Shown in pieces: positions 17,389 through 26,003 of a stretch of 40,216 bases of DNA. The translations under genes and the position numbers were made by a program. Each line of letters starts with the position of its first letter. The stretch's first letter is position 1. Source of the DNA: Bacteroidota bacterium. GTDB lineage: Bacteria; Bacteroidota; Bacteroidia; UKL13-3. The stretch lies in contig CANGGG010000024.1 in NCBI GenBank assembly GCA_947453415.1, positions 1 to 40,216 of the forward strand. The letters run 5' to 3'. The notes under the pieces are model-generated. The model saw nothing but the letters and a program-made list of their open reading frames with translations. It was not told where the DNA came from and searched no databases.

Positions 17389-18396
17389 TTATTTAATAGT
17401 AAATAATAAACCTATTCTGTGAATATTTCCTATTCGTGATTTGCTTATTAGGCCATAATCTACACCAAAATTCCCAAAGCTGCGAGGCAATTTTACCCCA
17501 AAACCAACTGTAGGAAAATTATTGTCTTCATCTAATCCAAACTCCCAGCCAGTGCGGGCAAATAATATTTTCTTCCAACTATATTCTAAAGCCGCAGCTA
17601 AAGTTTCATTATTATCAGTTGGGTGATTTAATTGTGCAGCAATAGTTAAAATATTTGTTCCATCGCATATGGGATCAATGGCAAAACCTAATCTAAAAAT
17701 TGCTGGAGCAGAAACAGGAGTAAAGTCGCTTTTAGCACTTTCATTGTTCATTTTTAAAATGGTAACATCGCCTGTTGGCGCCACATTTAAGCCAAAATTA
17801 GTAAATGTAACTCCAAATCTTGCGTTTTTTATTCCAATATTATAAGTCAGTCCTAAATCAAATAACACATTATTTAATGATACATTTGCTATAACTTCTT
17901 GTGCAAATTTAGCTTGTAATCCAAAACTAAAATTATTAGTTAATATTTTTGCAAAAGATACACCTATTGAAGTGCTGCCCATTAATACATTTCGGCCAGT
18001 ACCGTTTGGCTCAAATTCGGTTGTTTCTTTGTTATCGCCAAAGCCCAAACTCATTACATTAATACCAACATAACTTAATTTGCCGGCTTTAAAAGCCACT
18101 GCTCCATAGTTTACTTGGCTATTTCCAAACCATCGAGTATTTGAAAATTGGGCAGTTACTTTTCCTGTATCAATGCTGGTAATTCCCGCAGGATTCCAAT
18201 ACATGGCAGAAGCATCGTTTACCAATCCAACCACAGCACCACTCATAGCTGCTGAACGTGCATCGGGCGCAATTTTTAAAAACTGCATGCCACTTCCACC
18301 AGTACGACTATTGCCAAAAGTAGGCAATATTTGCGCTTGCACAATGGAAATAGCAAAAAGAAATAGGTATAAAAGTGTTATTTTTAACTTCATCAT
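17389..18396 (-). CDS. PorV/PorQ-family outer membrane protein
   Basis: Signal peptide, then GGSGMQFLKIAPDARSAAMSGAVVGLVNDASAMYWNPAGIT, the N-terminal signature of PorV/PorQ-type barrels; amphipathic strands and C-terminal IHRIGLLFTIK. Confidence 0.85.
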   Translation of the reverse strand: MMKLKITLLYLFLFAISIVQAQILPTFGNSRTGGSGMQFLKIAPDARSAAMSGAVVGLVNDASAMYWNPAGITSIDTGKVTAQFSNTRWFGNSQVNYGAVAFKAGKLSYVGINVMSLGFGDNKETTEFEPNGTGRNVLMGSTSIGVSFAKILTNNFSFGLQAKFAQEVIANVSLNNVLFDLGLTYNIGIKNARFGVTFTNFGLNVAPTGDVTILKMNNESAKSDFTPVSAPAIFRLGFAIDPICDGTNILTIAAQLNHPTDNNETLAAALEYSWKKILFARTGWEFGLDEDNNFPTVGFGVKLPRSFGNFGVDYGLISKSRIGNIHRIGLLFTIK

Positions 18397-18464
18397 TTTT
18401 ATAAAAGCCTTGCAAAATAAACAATATTTTATAAACTGTAAGTTATTTGTTTGTGAACTGGTTT

Positions 18465-18506
18465 ATGGACCATAGTCGATGGACGATAGACCATAGATGA
18501 TGGACG
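18465..18506. repeat. Short imperfect repeat cluster (ATGGAC/GACCATAG words)
   Basis: ATGGACCATAGTCGATGGACGATAGACCATAGATGATGGACG: ATGGAC three times, GACCATAG twice. Confidence 0.75.
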
Positions 18507-18605
18507 TCAGTTGATAGATAAAAATTGGGGTTTTAGTGACAAATAAGTGTAAATCAAAACATCAAATTCAACCATAAATTGAATAATTAAATAATATTTC
18601 AAAAC

Positions 18606-18636
18606 AAAAAAAGGTCAGCTTTCGCCAAACCTTTTT
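18606..18636 (-). terminator. Probable intrinsic terminator after the NifU-like gene
   Basis: Minus strand AAAAAGGTTTGGC GAAA GCTGACCTTTTTTT, imperfect stem with a GNRA-type loop and T-run. Confidence 0.6.
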
Positions 18637-18674
18637 ATAAATAATTATGAGAATTTGCCTAACGCTATCAACTA

Positions 18675-18911
18675 TCAACTAATAGCTACTACCCTAGTTA
18701 TTTCAGGAATGGCATTTTTAATACCGTTTTCAATTCCCGCTTTCATGGTGATATGGCTAATATTACAACTGCTACAATTTCCTGTTAAACGTAATTGAAC
18801 TTCCATTTCGTCAGTTATATCAACCAATTCTACATCACCACCATCGGCTTGTAAAAATGGACGCATGCTGTTTAAAGCTATTTCCACTTTTTCTCTCATC
18901 AATTCATTCAT
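18675..18911 (-). CDS. NifU-like C-terminal-domain Fe-S scaffold protein
   Basis: 78 aa with RPFLQADGGDVELVDI and the CSSC motif (TGNCSSCNISHITMKAGIE). Confidence 0.93.
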   Translation of the reverse strand: MNELMREKVEIALNSMRPFLQADGGDVELVDITDEMEVQLRLTGNCSSCNISHITMKAGIENGIKNAIPEITRVVAIS

Positions 18912-18954
18912 CTTTTAGTTTCTGCTTTTTTTTTCAAATATAAACTTTTTGAAA

Positions 18955-20037
18955 TTATTCAGCGCTAACAGTTTTTTCTGTTGAATTTATAATTGAAACT
19001 AACTGAGCCACATTCTGAGCTATTTTTTCAAATGCTTTAAATGCTGGTTTATTTTGATCCAATGCAGCTGGAATTCCGGCATCGCCTCCTTCACGAATAC
19101 TCATATAAATAGGTACTTGACCTAATAAACTTACGTTTAATTCACTTGCCATATTTCTTCCACCATCTTTACCAAAAATATAATATTTGTTATCGGGTAA
19201 TTCCTCAGGAGTAAAATAGGCCATGTTTTCTACCAAACCTAAAATTGGAACTTTAACAGGTGTCATACTAAACATAGTTGCAGCTTTATAAGCATCGGCA
19301 AGCGCAATGGCTTGTGGAGTTGTAACCATTACCACACCCGTTAACGGAACAATTTGCAACATGGTTAAATGTATATCACCTGTTCCAGGAGGTAAATCCA
19401 AAATCAAATAATCTAATTCACCCCAATCGCAATCGCTTACAAACTGGCGCAACGCTGAAGAAACCATTGGACCGCGCCAAACTACAGCTTGCTCTGGTTT
19501 AATTAAAAAACCTATTGATAATAATTTGATTCCAAATTTTTCAATTGGAACCATTAATTGTTTTCCATCTACATCGCGCATTAACGGTTGCGTGTCCATT
19601 TCGCCAAACATCATTGGAATGCTTGGACCATAAATATCGGCATCTAACAAACCAACTTTTGCACCTGTGGCTGCTAGCGCAATGGCTAAATTACTTGAAA
19701 CAGAACTTTTTCCAACTCCACCTTTTCCACTAGCTACTGCAATAATATTTTTAACACCAGGAAGTGTTAATTTATCAGCACGATTAGATGAAACATTTGC
19801 AGTCATGGTAACTTTAACAACTGCTTGGTCATTCACCAATTGATGAATGGCATCCACACAATCTTTCTCAATTTTTTCTTTTAAAGGACAAGCAGGTGTG
19901 GTTAAAACCACAATGAAACTAATCGTTAACCCATCAATTACAATATCTTGAATCATATTCAATGTAACCAAATCCTTGTGCAAATCTGGCTCTTGAACAG
20001 TGCTTAAAGCTCTTATAACATCTTCTTTATTTATCAT
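18955..20037 (-). CDS. Mrp/ApbC-family Fe-S carrier P-loop ATPase
   Basis: Domain of unknown function/MIP18-like N-terminus, then IIAVASGKGGVGKSSVSSNLA deviant Walker A, LLDADIYGPSIP, DYLILDLPPGTGDIHLT. Confidence 0.94.
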   Translation of the reverse strand: MINKEDVIRALSTVQEPDLHKDLVTLNMIQDIVIDGLTISFIVVLTTPACPLKEKIEKDCVDAIHQLVNDQAVVKVTMTANVSSNRADKLTLPGVKNIIAVASGKGGVGKSSVSSNLAIALAATGAKVGLLDADIYGPSIPMMFGEMDTQPLMRDVDGKQLMVPIEKFGIKLLSIGFLIKPEQAVVWRGPMVSSALRQFVSDCDWGELDYLILDLPPGTGDIHLTMLQIVPLTGVVMVTTPQAIALADAYKAATMFSMTPVKVPILGLVENMAYFTPEELPDNKYYIFGKDGGRNMASELNVSLLGQVPIYMSIREGGDAGIPAALDQNKPAFKAFEKIAQNVAQLVSIINSTEKTVSAE

Positions 20038-20199
20038 TTTTCTAAACTTATTTAGTGCAAATAAATGCTTTTTATTGGCTAATTTTTTTGTGATTTTTAC
20101 AGTAAATTATTATGACTTGGTTATAAAAATTATTTAATAGTTTATTTATTACAGTTGTTGTATATTTTTTTTTAAAAATTATCTATAAAATGACGTTGG

Positions 20200-20288
20200 G
20201 TCATTCCGTAGGAATCTCCTTTGAGTGGCAACCATGTTCTATAATGGCAAGTAATCATCTAAAGCCAAGGAGATGCTTACAGCATGAC
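20200..20288. repeat. MITE-like element with imperfect 22-bp terminal inverted repeats
   Basis: Left GTCATTCCGTAGGAATCTCCTT and reverse-complemented right GTCATGCTGTAAGCATCTCCTT agree at 18/22 positions; total length 89 bp. Confidence 0.75.
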
Positions 20289-20383
20289 TGATTCTGTTTT
20301 TTATATCTATTTTTTAGTTAATGATTTTATGAAAAACGTCCATCGTAGAAAAGAAGAAATTGGATTTTTCTTGCAGACACTTT

Positions 20384-21661
20384 CTACAAAAATTCAAAAC
20401 CTATATCCGTTCTAAAATACTTCCCTTCAAAACTAATATTTTCAGCTGTTTTCATTGATTTTGAAACCGCTTCACTTAATGAATTCCCTAAAGATGTAAC
20501 AGCTAAAACTCTTCCTCCATTGGTAACTATTTCGTTATTATTACTCATTGCTGTACCAGCATGAAACAACATGGAATTATTTGAAGCTTCCAAGTTTGTC
20601 ATGTGTATTCCTTTTTCATAATCACCAGGATAACCAGCTGAAACCAACATAACTGTAGCTGCATTTTGTGTGCTAATTTTCAAATCGGTTTCATGTAATT
20701 TTCCTTTGGCAGTAGCCAACATTAATTCCACAAAATCTGATTCAATTAAAGGCAAAACAGTTTCAGTCTCAGGATCGCCCATTCGGCAGTTGTATTCAAT
20801 AACCACAGGCTCCTCGCCTACTTTTATTAAACCAATAAAAATAAAACCTACATATTTTATGTTTTCGTTTTTAAGTCCGCTTATGGTTGGTTCAATAATA
20901 TTGGTTATTACCTTTTGCATAAACTCATGGTTGGCAAAAGGAACTGGAGAAATAGCGCCCATTCCACCCGTGTTTAAACCAGTTTCGCCCACTCCTATTC
21001 GTTTATAATCTTTTGCTGTTGGCAATATTTTATACGAATTTCCGTCACTTAATACAAAAACCGACAATTCGATTCCAGTCAAGAATTCTTCAATCACCAC
21101 TTTGCTACTTGCCTCACCAAACTTTTTATCGCTAATCATTTGTTGCAATTCACTAGTGGCTTCTTCCAAAGTTTGACATATTAAAACTCCTTTACCGGCT
21201 GCCAATCCATCGGCTTTTAGCACAATTGGCATTTTTTGCGGTTTTAAATATGCTATGCCTTCGTTTAAATTATCGCTGGTAAAAGTTTGGTAAGCAGCTG
21301 TTGGAATATTATTTTTATACATAAAAGCTTTGCTCCAATCTTTGCTCGCTTCCATGGTTGCTCCCATTTTATCGGGACCAACAAATAATATGTTTTTTAA
21401 GTTTTCATTGACTTCAAAATAATCGCGCATGCCCAACACCAAAGGTTCTTCAGGACCAACGATTAATAATTCAACATGATTTTCGATGCAAAACTGACCA
21501 GCTGCTTCAAAATCATTTGGATTCATTTTTACGTTTTTTCCAAATTCAGCAGTTCCAGCGTTGCCAGGGGCAATAAAAAGTTGGGTACACAAAGGGCTTT
21601 GCGACAGCTTATAAGCAAAAGCATGCTCACGTCCGCCAGCTCCAATCAATAAAATATTCAT
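20384..21661 (-). CDS. purD: Phosphoribosylamine-glycine ligase
   Basis: MNILLIGAGGREHAFAYKLSQSP...FIAPGNAGTAEFG; VLKADGLAAGKGVLI; EYNCRMGDPETETVLPL. Confidence 0.97.
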   Translation of the reverse strand: MNILLIGAGGREHAFAYKLSQSPLCTQLFIAPGNAGTAEFGKNVKMNPNDFEAAGQFCIENHVELLIVGPEEPLVLGMRDYFEVNENLKNILFVGPDKMGATMEASKDWSKAFMYKNNIPTAAYQTFTSDNLNEGIAYLKPQKMPIVLKADGLAAGKGVLICQTLEEATSELQQMISDKKFGEASSKVVIEEFLTGIELSVFVLSDGNSYKILPTAKDYKRIGVGETGLNTGGMGAISPVPFANHEFMQKVITNIIEPTISGLKNENIKYVGFIFIGLIKVGEEPVVIEYNCRMGDPETETVLPLIESDFVELMLATAKGKLHETDLKISTQNAATVMLVSAGYPGDYEKGIHMTNLEASNNSMLFHAGTAMSNNNEIVTNGGRVLAVTSLGNSLSEAVSKSMKTAENISFEGKYFRTDIGFEFL

Positions 21662-21799
21662 GAGGCAAATATATCATTTCAAAAATGTTTTTTTTAAAAC
21701 ACTTTTGAAATGATGAATATTAGGAGGGATAGATTATCTGTTTTTAATTAACAATGGTTATTGTCCTCACTAAGAGACTCAACAACATCAGAATTTGTT

Positions 21800-22099
21800 T
21801 TACCTATTATTATAATCAGCAGGATTTTTGTAAGCGTAAACAACGGCAAGAATAATTATTTGTTGTTTAGCATCATCAATCAGATAATGAATATGATAAG
21901 GAAATTGTTTTAGTAACAGAGTCCTTACAACTTTATATTTTATTTGAAAACCAACTGGAGTTTTTGCAATATGTTCTTTGGCTTATCGAACACTAAATAA
22001 AAACTGTTTGGCAAGTTCAGGATTAATTTTTTTGTAATAATCTGTAGCATTAATAATATCAAGCCTTACAGCAGGCCTGTTTACGAAAGTATAGCTCAC
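21800..22099 (-). pseudogene. RelE/ParE-type toxin reading frame interrupted by an in-frame stop codon
   Basis: Minus frame from GTG 22099: (V)SYTFVNRPAVRLDIINATDYYKKINPELAKQFLFSVR*AKEHIAKTPVGFQIKYKVVRTLLLKQFPYHIHYLIDDAKQQIIILAVVYAYKNPADYNNR*. Frame is intact on both sides of the TAA at 21985-21983; GTG overlaps the antitoxin TGA. Confidence 0.8.
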
Positions 22100-22338
22100 A
22101 AACTTTTTTCAATATCATCAATGGTTTTATCAAAATCAGCTAAATCCTTTGAGTTTTTGTAATAATCGTTCAAGCGTTCATCAATAATTTGTTTTTGCCA
22201 AGGAGAAAATTCTACCACATTTTCCGCTTCTTCCTTTTGTAATTCGGTGTACTTTGTTTTTAAATATTGCCATTCCTCAATAGGAATAAATACACCTGTA
22301 GTATTACCTCTGTTATCGTGAATAAATTGTAGTGTCAT
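22096..22338 (-). CDS. Putative antitoxin of a RelE/ParE-type toxin-antitoxin pair
   Basis: 80 aa acidic/charged protein, MTLQFIHDNRGNTTGVFIPIEEWQYLKTKY..., directly upstream of and overlapping a RelE/ParE-like frame. Confidence 0.75.
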   Translation of the reverse strand: MTLQFIHDNRGNTTGVFIPIEEWQYLKTKYTELQKEEAENVVEFSPWQKQIIDERLNDYYKNSKDLADFDKTIDDIEKSL

Positions 22339-22515
22339 AGTTTTAAATATATTTATTTGAGCAAATCTTTTAAATTTCTACTATTCAAAATTTTTGAAAT
22401 TGCTGATATCTTTCAAAGCAAATATACAATCCTTACTTGATAAAATATAATTGTTTCAAGAAAGTGTAAATTCAAAAAAACGAAACTATATAACTATCTA
22501 AATTCACTTAATTTT

Positions 22516-24258
22516 TTACCTACTCACCATATCAAAAGCTTCATCAGGAATATCATTGATGTTTAACACCAAAAATCCATCTAAAGAATTATTGAATTTT
22601 GGATCTACATTGAATGCAATAATTTTTCCTTTTAGCTTCAAATATTTTTTTACCAATACCGGAATTTTTGAATGATTGGTTTCTATTTCACCAATAAAAT
22701 TATCCAATGTTTTTATATCGTCTCTGTGTTTTTCGAGCAATAATTTTTTGTCCTCGCCAGTGTATTGATACTTGAATTTTTTGCGTGGTTTTACCATTTT
22801 CGACATTGCCTTATCGTAATGATTATGTCGGATATAAGCCACCAATAAATCCTTTGATAAGTTAGAAAACTCACCACTAATACTTACGGGACCAATCATG
22901 TAATTAAACCGTCCTTTGTGTTGATTCAAAAACTCATTGATGCCTTTCCAAAGCAGCATTAAGCTTAATGGTTTACGTTGATATTCCAATGTTACAAACG
23001 ATCTTCCCAATTCTATACTATCTTTTAATATGGGAGCAAACTCTTTTTTAAGCTTAAATAATTGGTTTAAATAAAAACCTTTTTTACCAAATTGTTTATA
23101 CAATTCATCGCCTAAACCAATGCGATACGCACCCACAATTTTTTGAGCTTTTGCATCCCAAATGAACAAATGTTTGTAGTACAAATCAAATTCATCAGTA
23201 TCAAAACTTCGATTTGTTCCCTCTCCAACGGCCCTAAAAGTTATTTCGCGCAAGCGAGTAATTTCCTTTAAAACATTGGGAATATTGAATGCATTACTTA
23301 TGTAAACTTCAAAATTTTCGTGCTTATAAACCTGGTCGTTTTGAATATTATCAATGTCGTTTTGAATGGCAATATTTAAGGTCTCGGCTATAATTGGTTT
23401 AGGTTTAATCAGCTTGCTTAAGTTTATTTTGAAAAACTTTTTTACTTCAATTCCAGAACCTAAAGCATAAGTTTTAGCCCTCACAAAACGCAATAATTCA
23501 TCACTGTTTTCAAACTCGCTGAGTACTTTTGGTAAAATTGGTTTTCCAATTCTAACAATTACTTTTTGCTTTTTGTTAAATAATTCAGAAGGTAATTTTA
23601 CGGTTCTTAAATTTGGACTGATTAACCCCATTAAATTAAATGCTAAACTATTATGTCCGCTAAAATAAATTGGCAAAACTTTCACATTGGCTTTTTGAAT
23701 AATTTTACCAATGGTTGGATCCCACTTTTTATCAGTAATTTTCAATGTATTTAATTGCAAAGCAGAAACTTCTCCCGCGGGAAAAATTCCAATTGGATGT
23801 TCCTTTATATGACCCAAAACTTCTTTTAAACCTTGCATATTCATGCTGCTTTTTTTAGCATTGTCAAAAGGATTTACAGCAATAATATGATCTTTTAAAG
23901 GAGGAATTTGTTGCAATAAATAATTAGCCAAAAACTTGGTATCTGGTCTTATTTTATTTATAATAGACAAACTTATTAATCCATCAATTCCGCCATAAGG
24001 ATGATTAGAAATGGCTATAAAAGGTTCCGTTCTTGGAATATTTTTCAAATCTTCAGCATCTATTTCGTATTCAATGCCTAATTCCTCCAACATTTTATCG
24101 GTAAATTCAAAACCTTGAAGCTCAGAAAAAGGACTGTAAGCTTCATTTAATTTGTCAAGCTTTAGCAGTTTCATAATTGCAGGAGCTAACACACTAACAT
24201 GCAATTTTTGTAACTTTAAGGCTTTGGCCACATCTTTTTCGTTGATTAAATTGCTCAT
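22516..24258 (-). CDS. Bifunctional-looking acyltransferase: N-terminal PlsC-like and C-terminal GNAT (OlsB-like), OlsF-like amino-acid lipid synthase candidate
   Basis: PFIAISNHPYGGIDGL and IGIFPAGEVS (PlsC-like) in the N-half; LREITFRAVGEGTNRSFDTDEFDLYYKHLFIWD and SIELGRSFVTLEYQRKPLSLMLLWKGI (OlsB-type GNAT) in the C-half. Confidence 0.82.
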   Translation of the reverse strand: MSNLINEKDVAKALKLQKLHVSVLAPAIMKLLKLDKLNEAYSPFSELQGFEFTDKMLEELGIEYEIDAEDLKNIPRTEPFIAISNHPYGGIDGLISLSIINKIRPDTKFLANYLLQQIPPLKDHIIAVNPFDNAKKSSMNMQGLKEVLGHIKEHPIGIFPAGEVSALQLNTLKITDKKWDPTIGKIIQKANVKVLPIYFSGHNSLAFNLMGLISPNLRTVKLPSELFNKKQKVIVRIGKPILPKVLSEFENSDELLRFVRAKTYALGSGIEVKKFFKINLSKLIKPKPIIAETLNIAIQNDIDNIQNDQVYKHENFEVYISNAFNIPNVLKEITRLREITFRAVGEGTNRSFDTDEFDLYYKHLFIWDAKAQKIVGAYRIGLGDELYKQFGKKGFYLNQLFKLKKEFAPILKDSIELGRSFVTLEYQRKPLSLMLLWKGINEFLNQHKGRFNYMIGPVSISGEFSNLSKDLLVAYIRHNHYDKAMSKMVKPRKKFKYQYTGEDKKLLLEKHRDDIKTLDNFIGEIETNHSKIPVLVKKYLKLKGKIIAFNVDPKFNNSLDGFLVLNINDIPDEAFDMVSR

Positions 24259-24499
24259 TTTGTTTTTATTTTAAAACATCAAAAATAGACAATTAAATAT
24301 GGGCATATATAAAGTTATTGTTAAATGTAAATTTTAAAACTATTTGTGAAAATAATTTTTGTTTGTTTTAATGCTACAAAACGAATTACAATGATTATTA
24401 GTTATTTAATATTTAGTAAAAGTGAATTGTGGAAATAAAAACGCAATAGTTGAAAAATTGTATAGATAATTTGCATTCATAAGTTCATTTTCGCATTTC

Positions 24500-25138
24500 T
24501 TGATTTTTGAAACTCCATATCAATTCATCGCCATTGAAGGCAATATAGGTGCAGGTAAAAGCACTTTAGTAAACATGCTTTCTGATGTTTTAAAAGCAAA
24601 AAAAATCATGGAAGAATTTGAAGACAATTCCTTTCTTCCAAAATTTTACGAAAACAGAAGCAGGTATGCTTTCCCATTAGAAATGAGTTTTTTGGCCGCT
24701 CGATTTAACCAATTAAAAAAACAATTGGTGGAAGATAAATTGTTTGGCGAGCCAATTATTAGCGATTATATTTTTGCAAAATGTTTGTTATTTTCTCAAA
24801 ACACTTTAGACGATGACGAATATAAATTATACCGTCAAATGTTTGAAATTATAAATTTCCAAATTCCTCAACCCGATTTATTAGTGTATTTACATGCACC
24901 CATTGAAAAATTACAATGGAATATTTCGAACAGGGGTAGGGTTTATGAAAAAAAAATAGAAGATAATTACCTTCAAAGTTTACAAGAAACTTATTTTAAA
25001 TACATGAATAGTCAAACAAATACAAGAGTTTTGGTGGTTAATTGTGCGGGATTAGATTTTGTAAATAATACCAATGATTTTGATTTTTTATTGCAGGCCA
25101 TTTGCAAAGACTTTCCGATAGGAATGAATTACTTATAA
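24500..25138 (+). CDS. Deoxynucleoside kinase
   Basis: FIAIEGNIGAGKSTLVNML P-loop, MEEFEDNSFLPKFYENRSRYAFPLEMSFLAARF, DYIFAKCLLFSQNTL, ISNRGRVYE; TTG start because no in-frame ATG precedes the P-loop. Confidence 0.92.
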   Translation: MIFETPYQFIAIEGNIGAGKSTLVNMLSDVLKAKKIMEEFEDNSFLPKFYENRSRYAFPLEMSFLAARFNQLKKQLVEDKLFGEPIISDYIFAKCLLFSQNTLDDDEYKLYRQMFEIINFQIPQPDLLVYLHAPIEKLQWNISNRGRVYEKKIEDNYLQSLQETYFKYMNSQTNTRVLVVNCAGLDFVNNTNDFDFLLQAICKDFPIGMNYL

Positions 25139-25783
25139 AAAAGTTGGCATTTCGGTTTCTATTAAAATAGGCTCCTTTTTTACCGGATGAACAAAACTTA
25201 AACTGAACGAATGCAAGCAAATACTTCCATTTCTAATTGGTGTTTGAGCGCCATATTTTACATCGCCAACTATGCTGCAACCAATGTATGCTAACTGCGC
25301 CCTAATTTGATGTTTCCGGCCCGTTAATAATTTTATTTTTAGCCAACTGTATCGTCCTTCTTTTTTCAAAACAGTATATTCCAATTGTGCTTTAATGGCT
25401 TTAGTTACTTCTTCATCAAATGCTTTGGTCATGTTTTTGGTTTCATCTCTTCGCAACCAATGTGTGAGCAATCCGGTGGCACTTGGCGGACAATTATGAA
25501 CTTTAGCTATATAATGTTTTTCTACTTCACGCTTTTGAAAAATTTCATTCATGCGCACCAAAGCTTTGCTGCTTTTAGCAAATAAAACAAGGCCACTTAC
25601 TGGCATGTCGATTCTATGTATAACACCTAAAAAAACATCACCAGGTTTTTGCTCATTTACTTTGATGTATTGCTTCACCTCTTCCTCCAAACTTTTGGGT
25701 TTGTGAGGCTCTGGCTGCACGGTTTGCCCGCTTTGTTTTAATGCAGCTATTAAGTGATTGTCTTCGTATAGGATTTGAACCAT
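25133..25783 (-). CDS. RluA-family RNA pseudouridine synthase
   Basis: VIHRIDMPVSGLVLFAKSSKAL (HRLD-type catalytic motif) and LLTGRKHQIRAQLAYIGCSIVGDVKYG. Confidence 0.94.
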   Translation of the reverse strand: MVQILYEDNHLIAALKQSGQTVQPEPHKPKSLEEEVKQYIKVNEQKPGDVFLGVIHRIDMPVSGLVLFAKSSKALVRMNEIFQKREVEKHYIAKVHNCPPSATGLLTHWLRRDETKNMTKAFDEEVTKAIKAQLEYTVLKKEGRYSWLKIKLLTGRKHQIRAQLAYIGCSIVGDVKYGAQTPIRNGSICLHSFSLSFVHPVKKEPILIETEMPTFL

Positions 25784-25788
25784 TTGGC

Positions 25789-25858
25789 GATTGAAAGATT
25801 TAGGGATTTTTGATTGAAAGATTGAAAGATTGAAAGATTAAAAGATTGAAAGATTATA
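25789..25858. repeat. Degenerate tandem repeat, unit GATTGAAA (8 bp)
   Basis: gattgaaagatttagggatttttgattgaaagattgaaagattgaaagattaaaagattgaaagatt immediately upstream of the RluA-family start at 25783. Confidence 0.9.
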
Positions 25859-25965
25859 AAAATTAAAAGATAACAAAGTTGGAATTGCTTTTTTTGTTAT
25901 TGACCATATACAAGTTGCCACATTCGACTCCGCTCAGGATGACAACGTGAGCCATTTAGTAATTT

Positions 25966-26003
25966 ACTTCGCACTTTTTTCACTTCGAACTTCGCACTTT
26001 TTT
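25966..26003. repeat. 15-bp direct repeat ACTTCGCACTTTTTT, two copies
   Basis: Copies at 25966-25980 and 25989-26003; the second overlaps the panB stop codon. Confidence 0.85.

Noticed and set aside
25789-25858. CRISPR-like array
   Set aside because: Units are 8 bp with no spacers; it is a simple tandem repeat.
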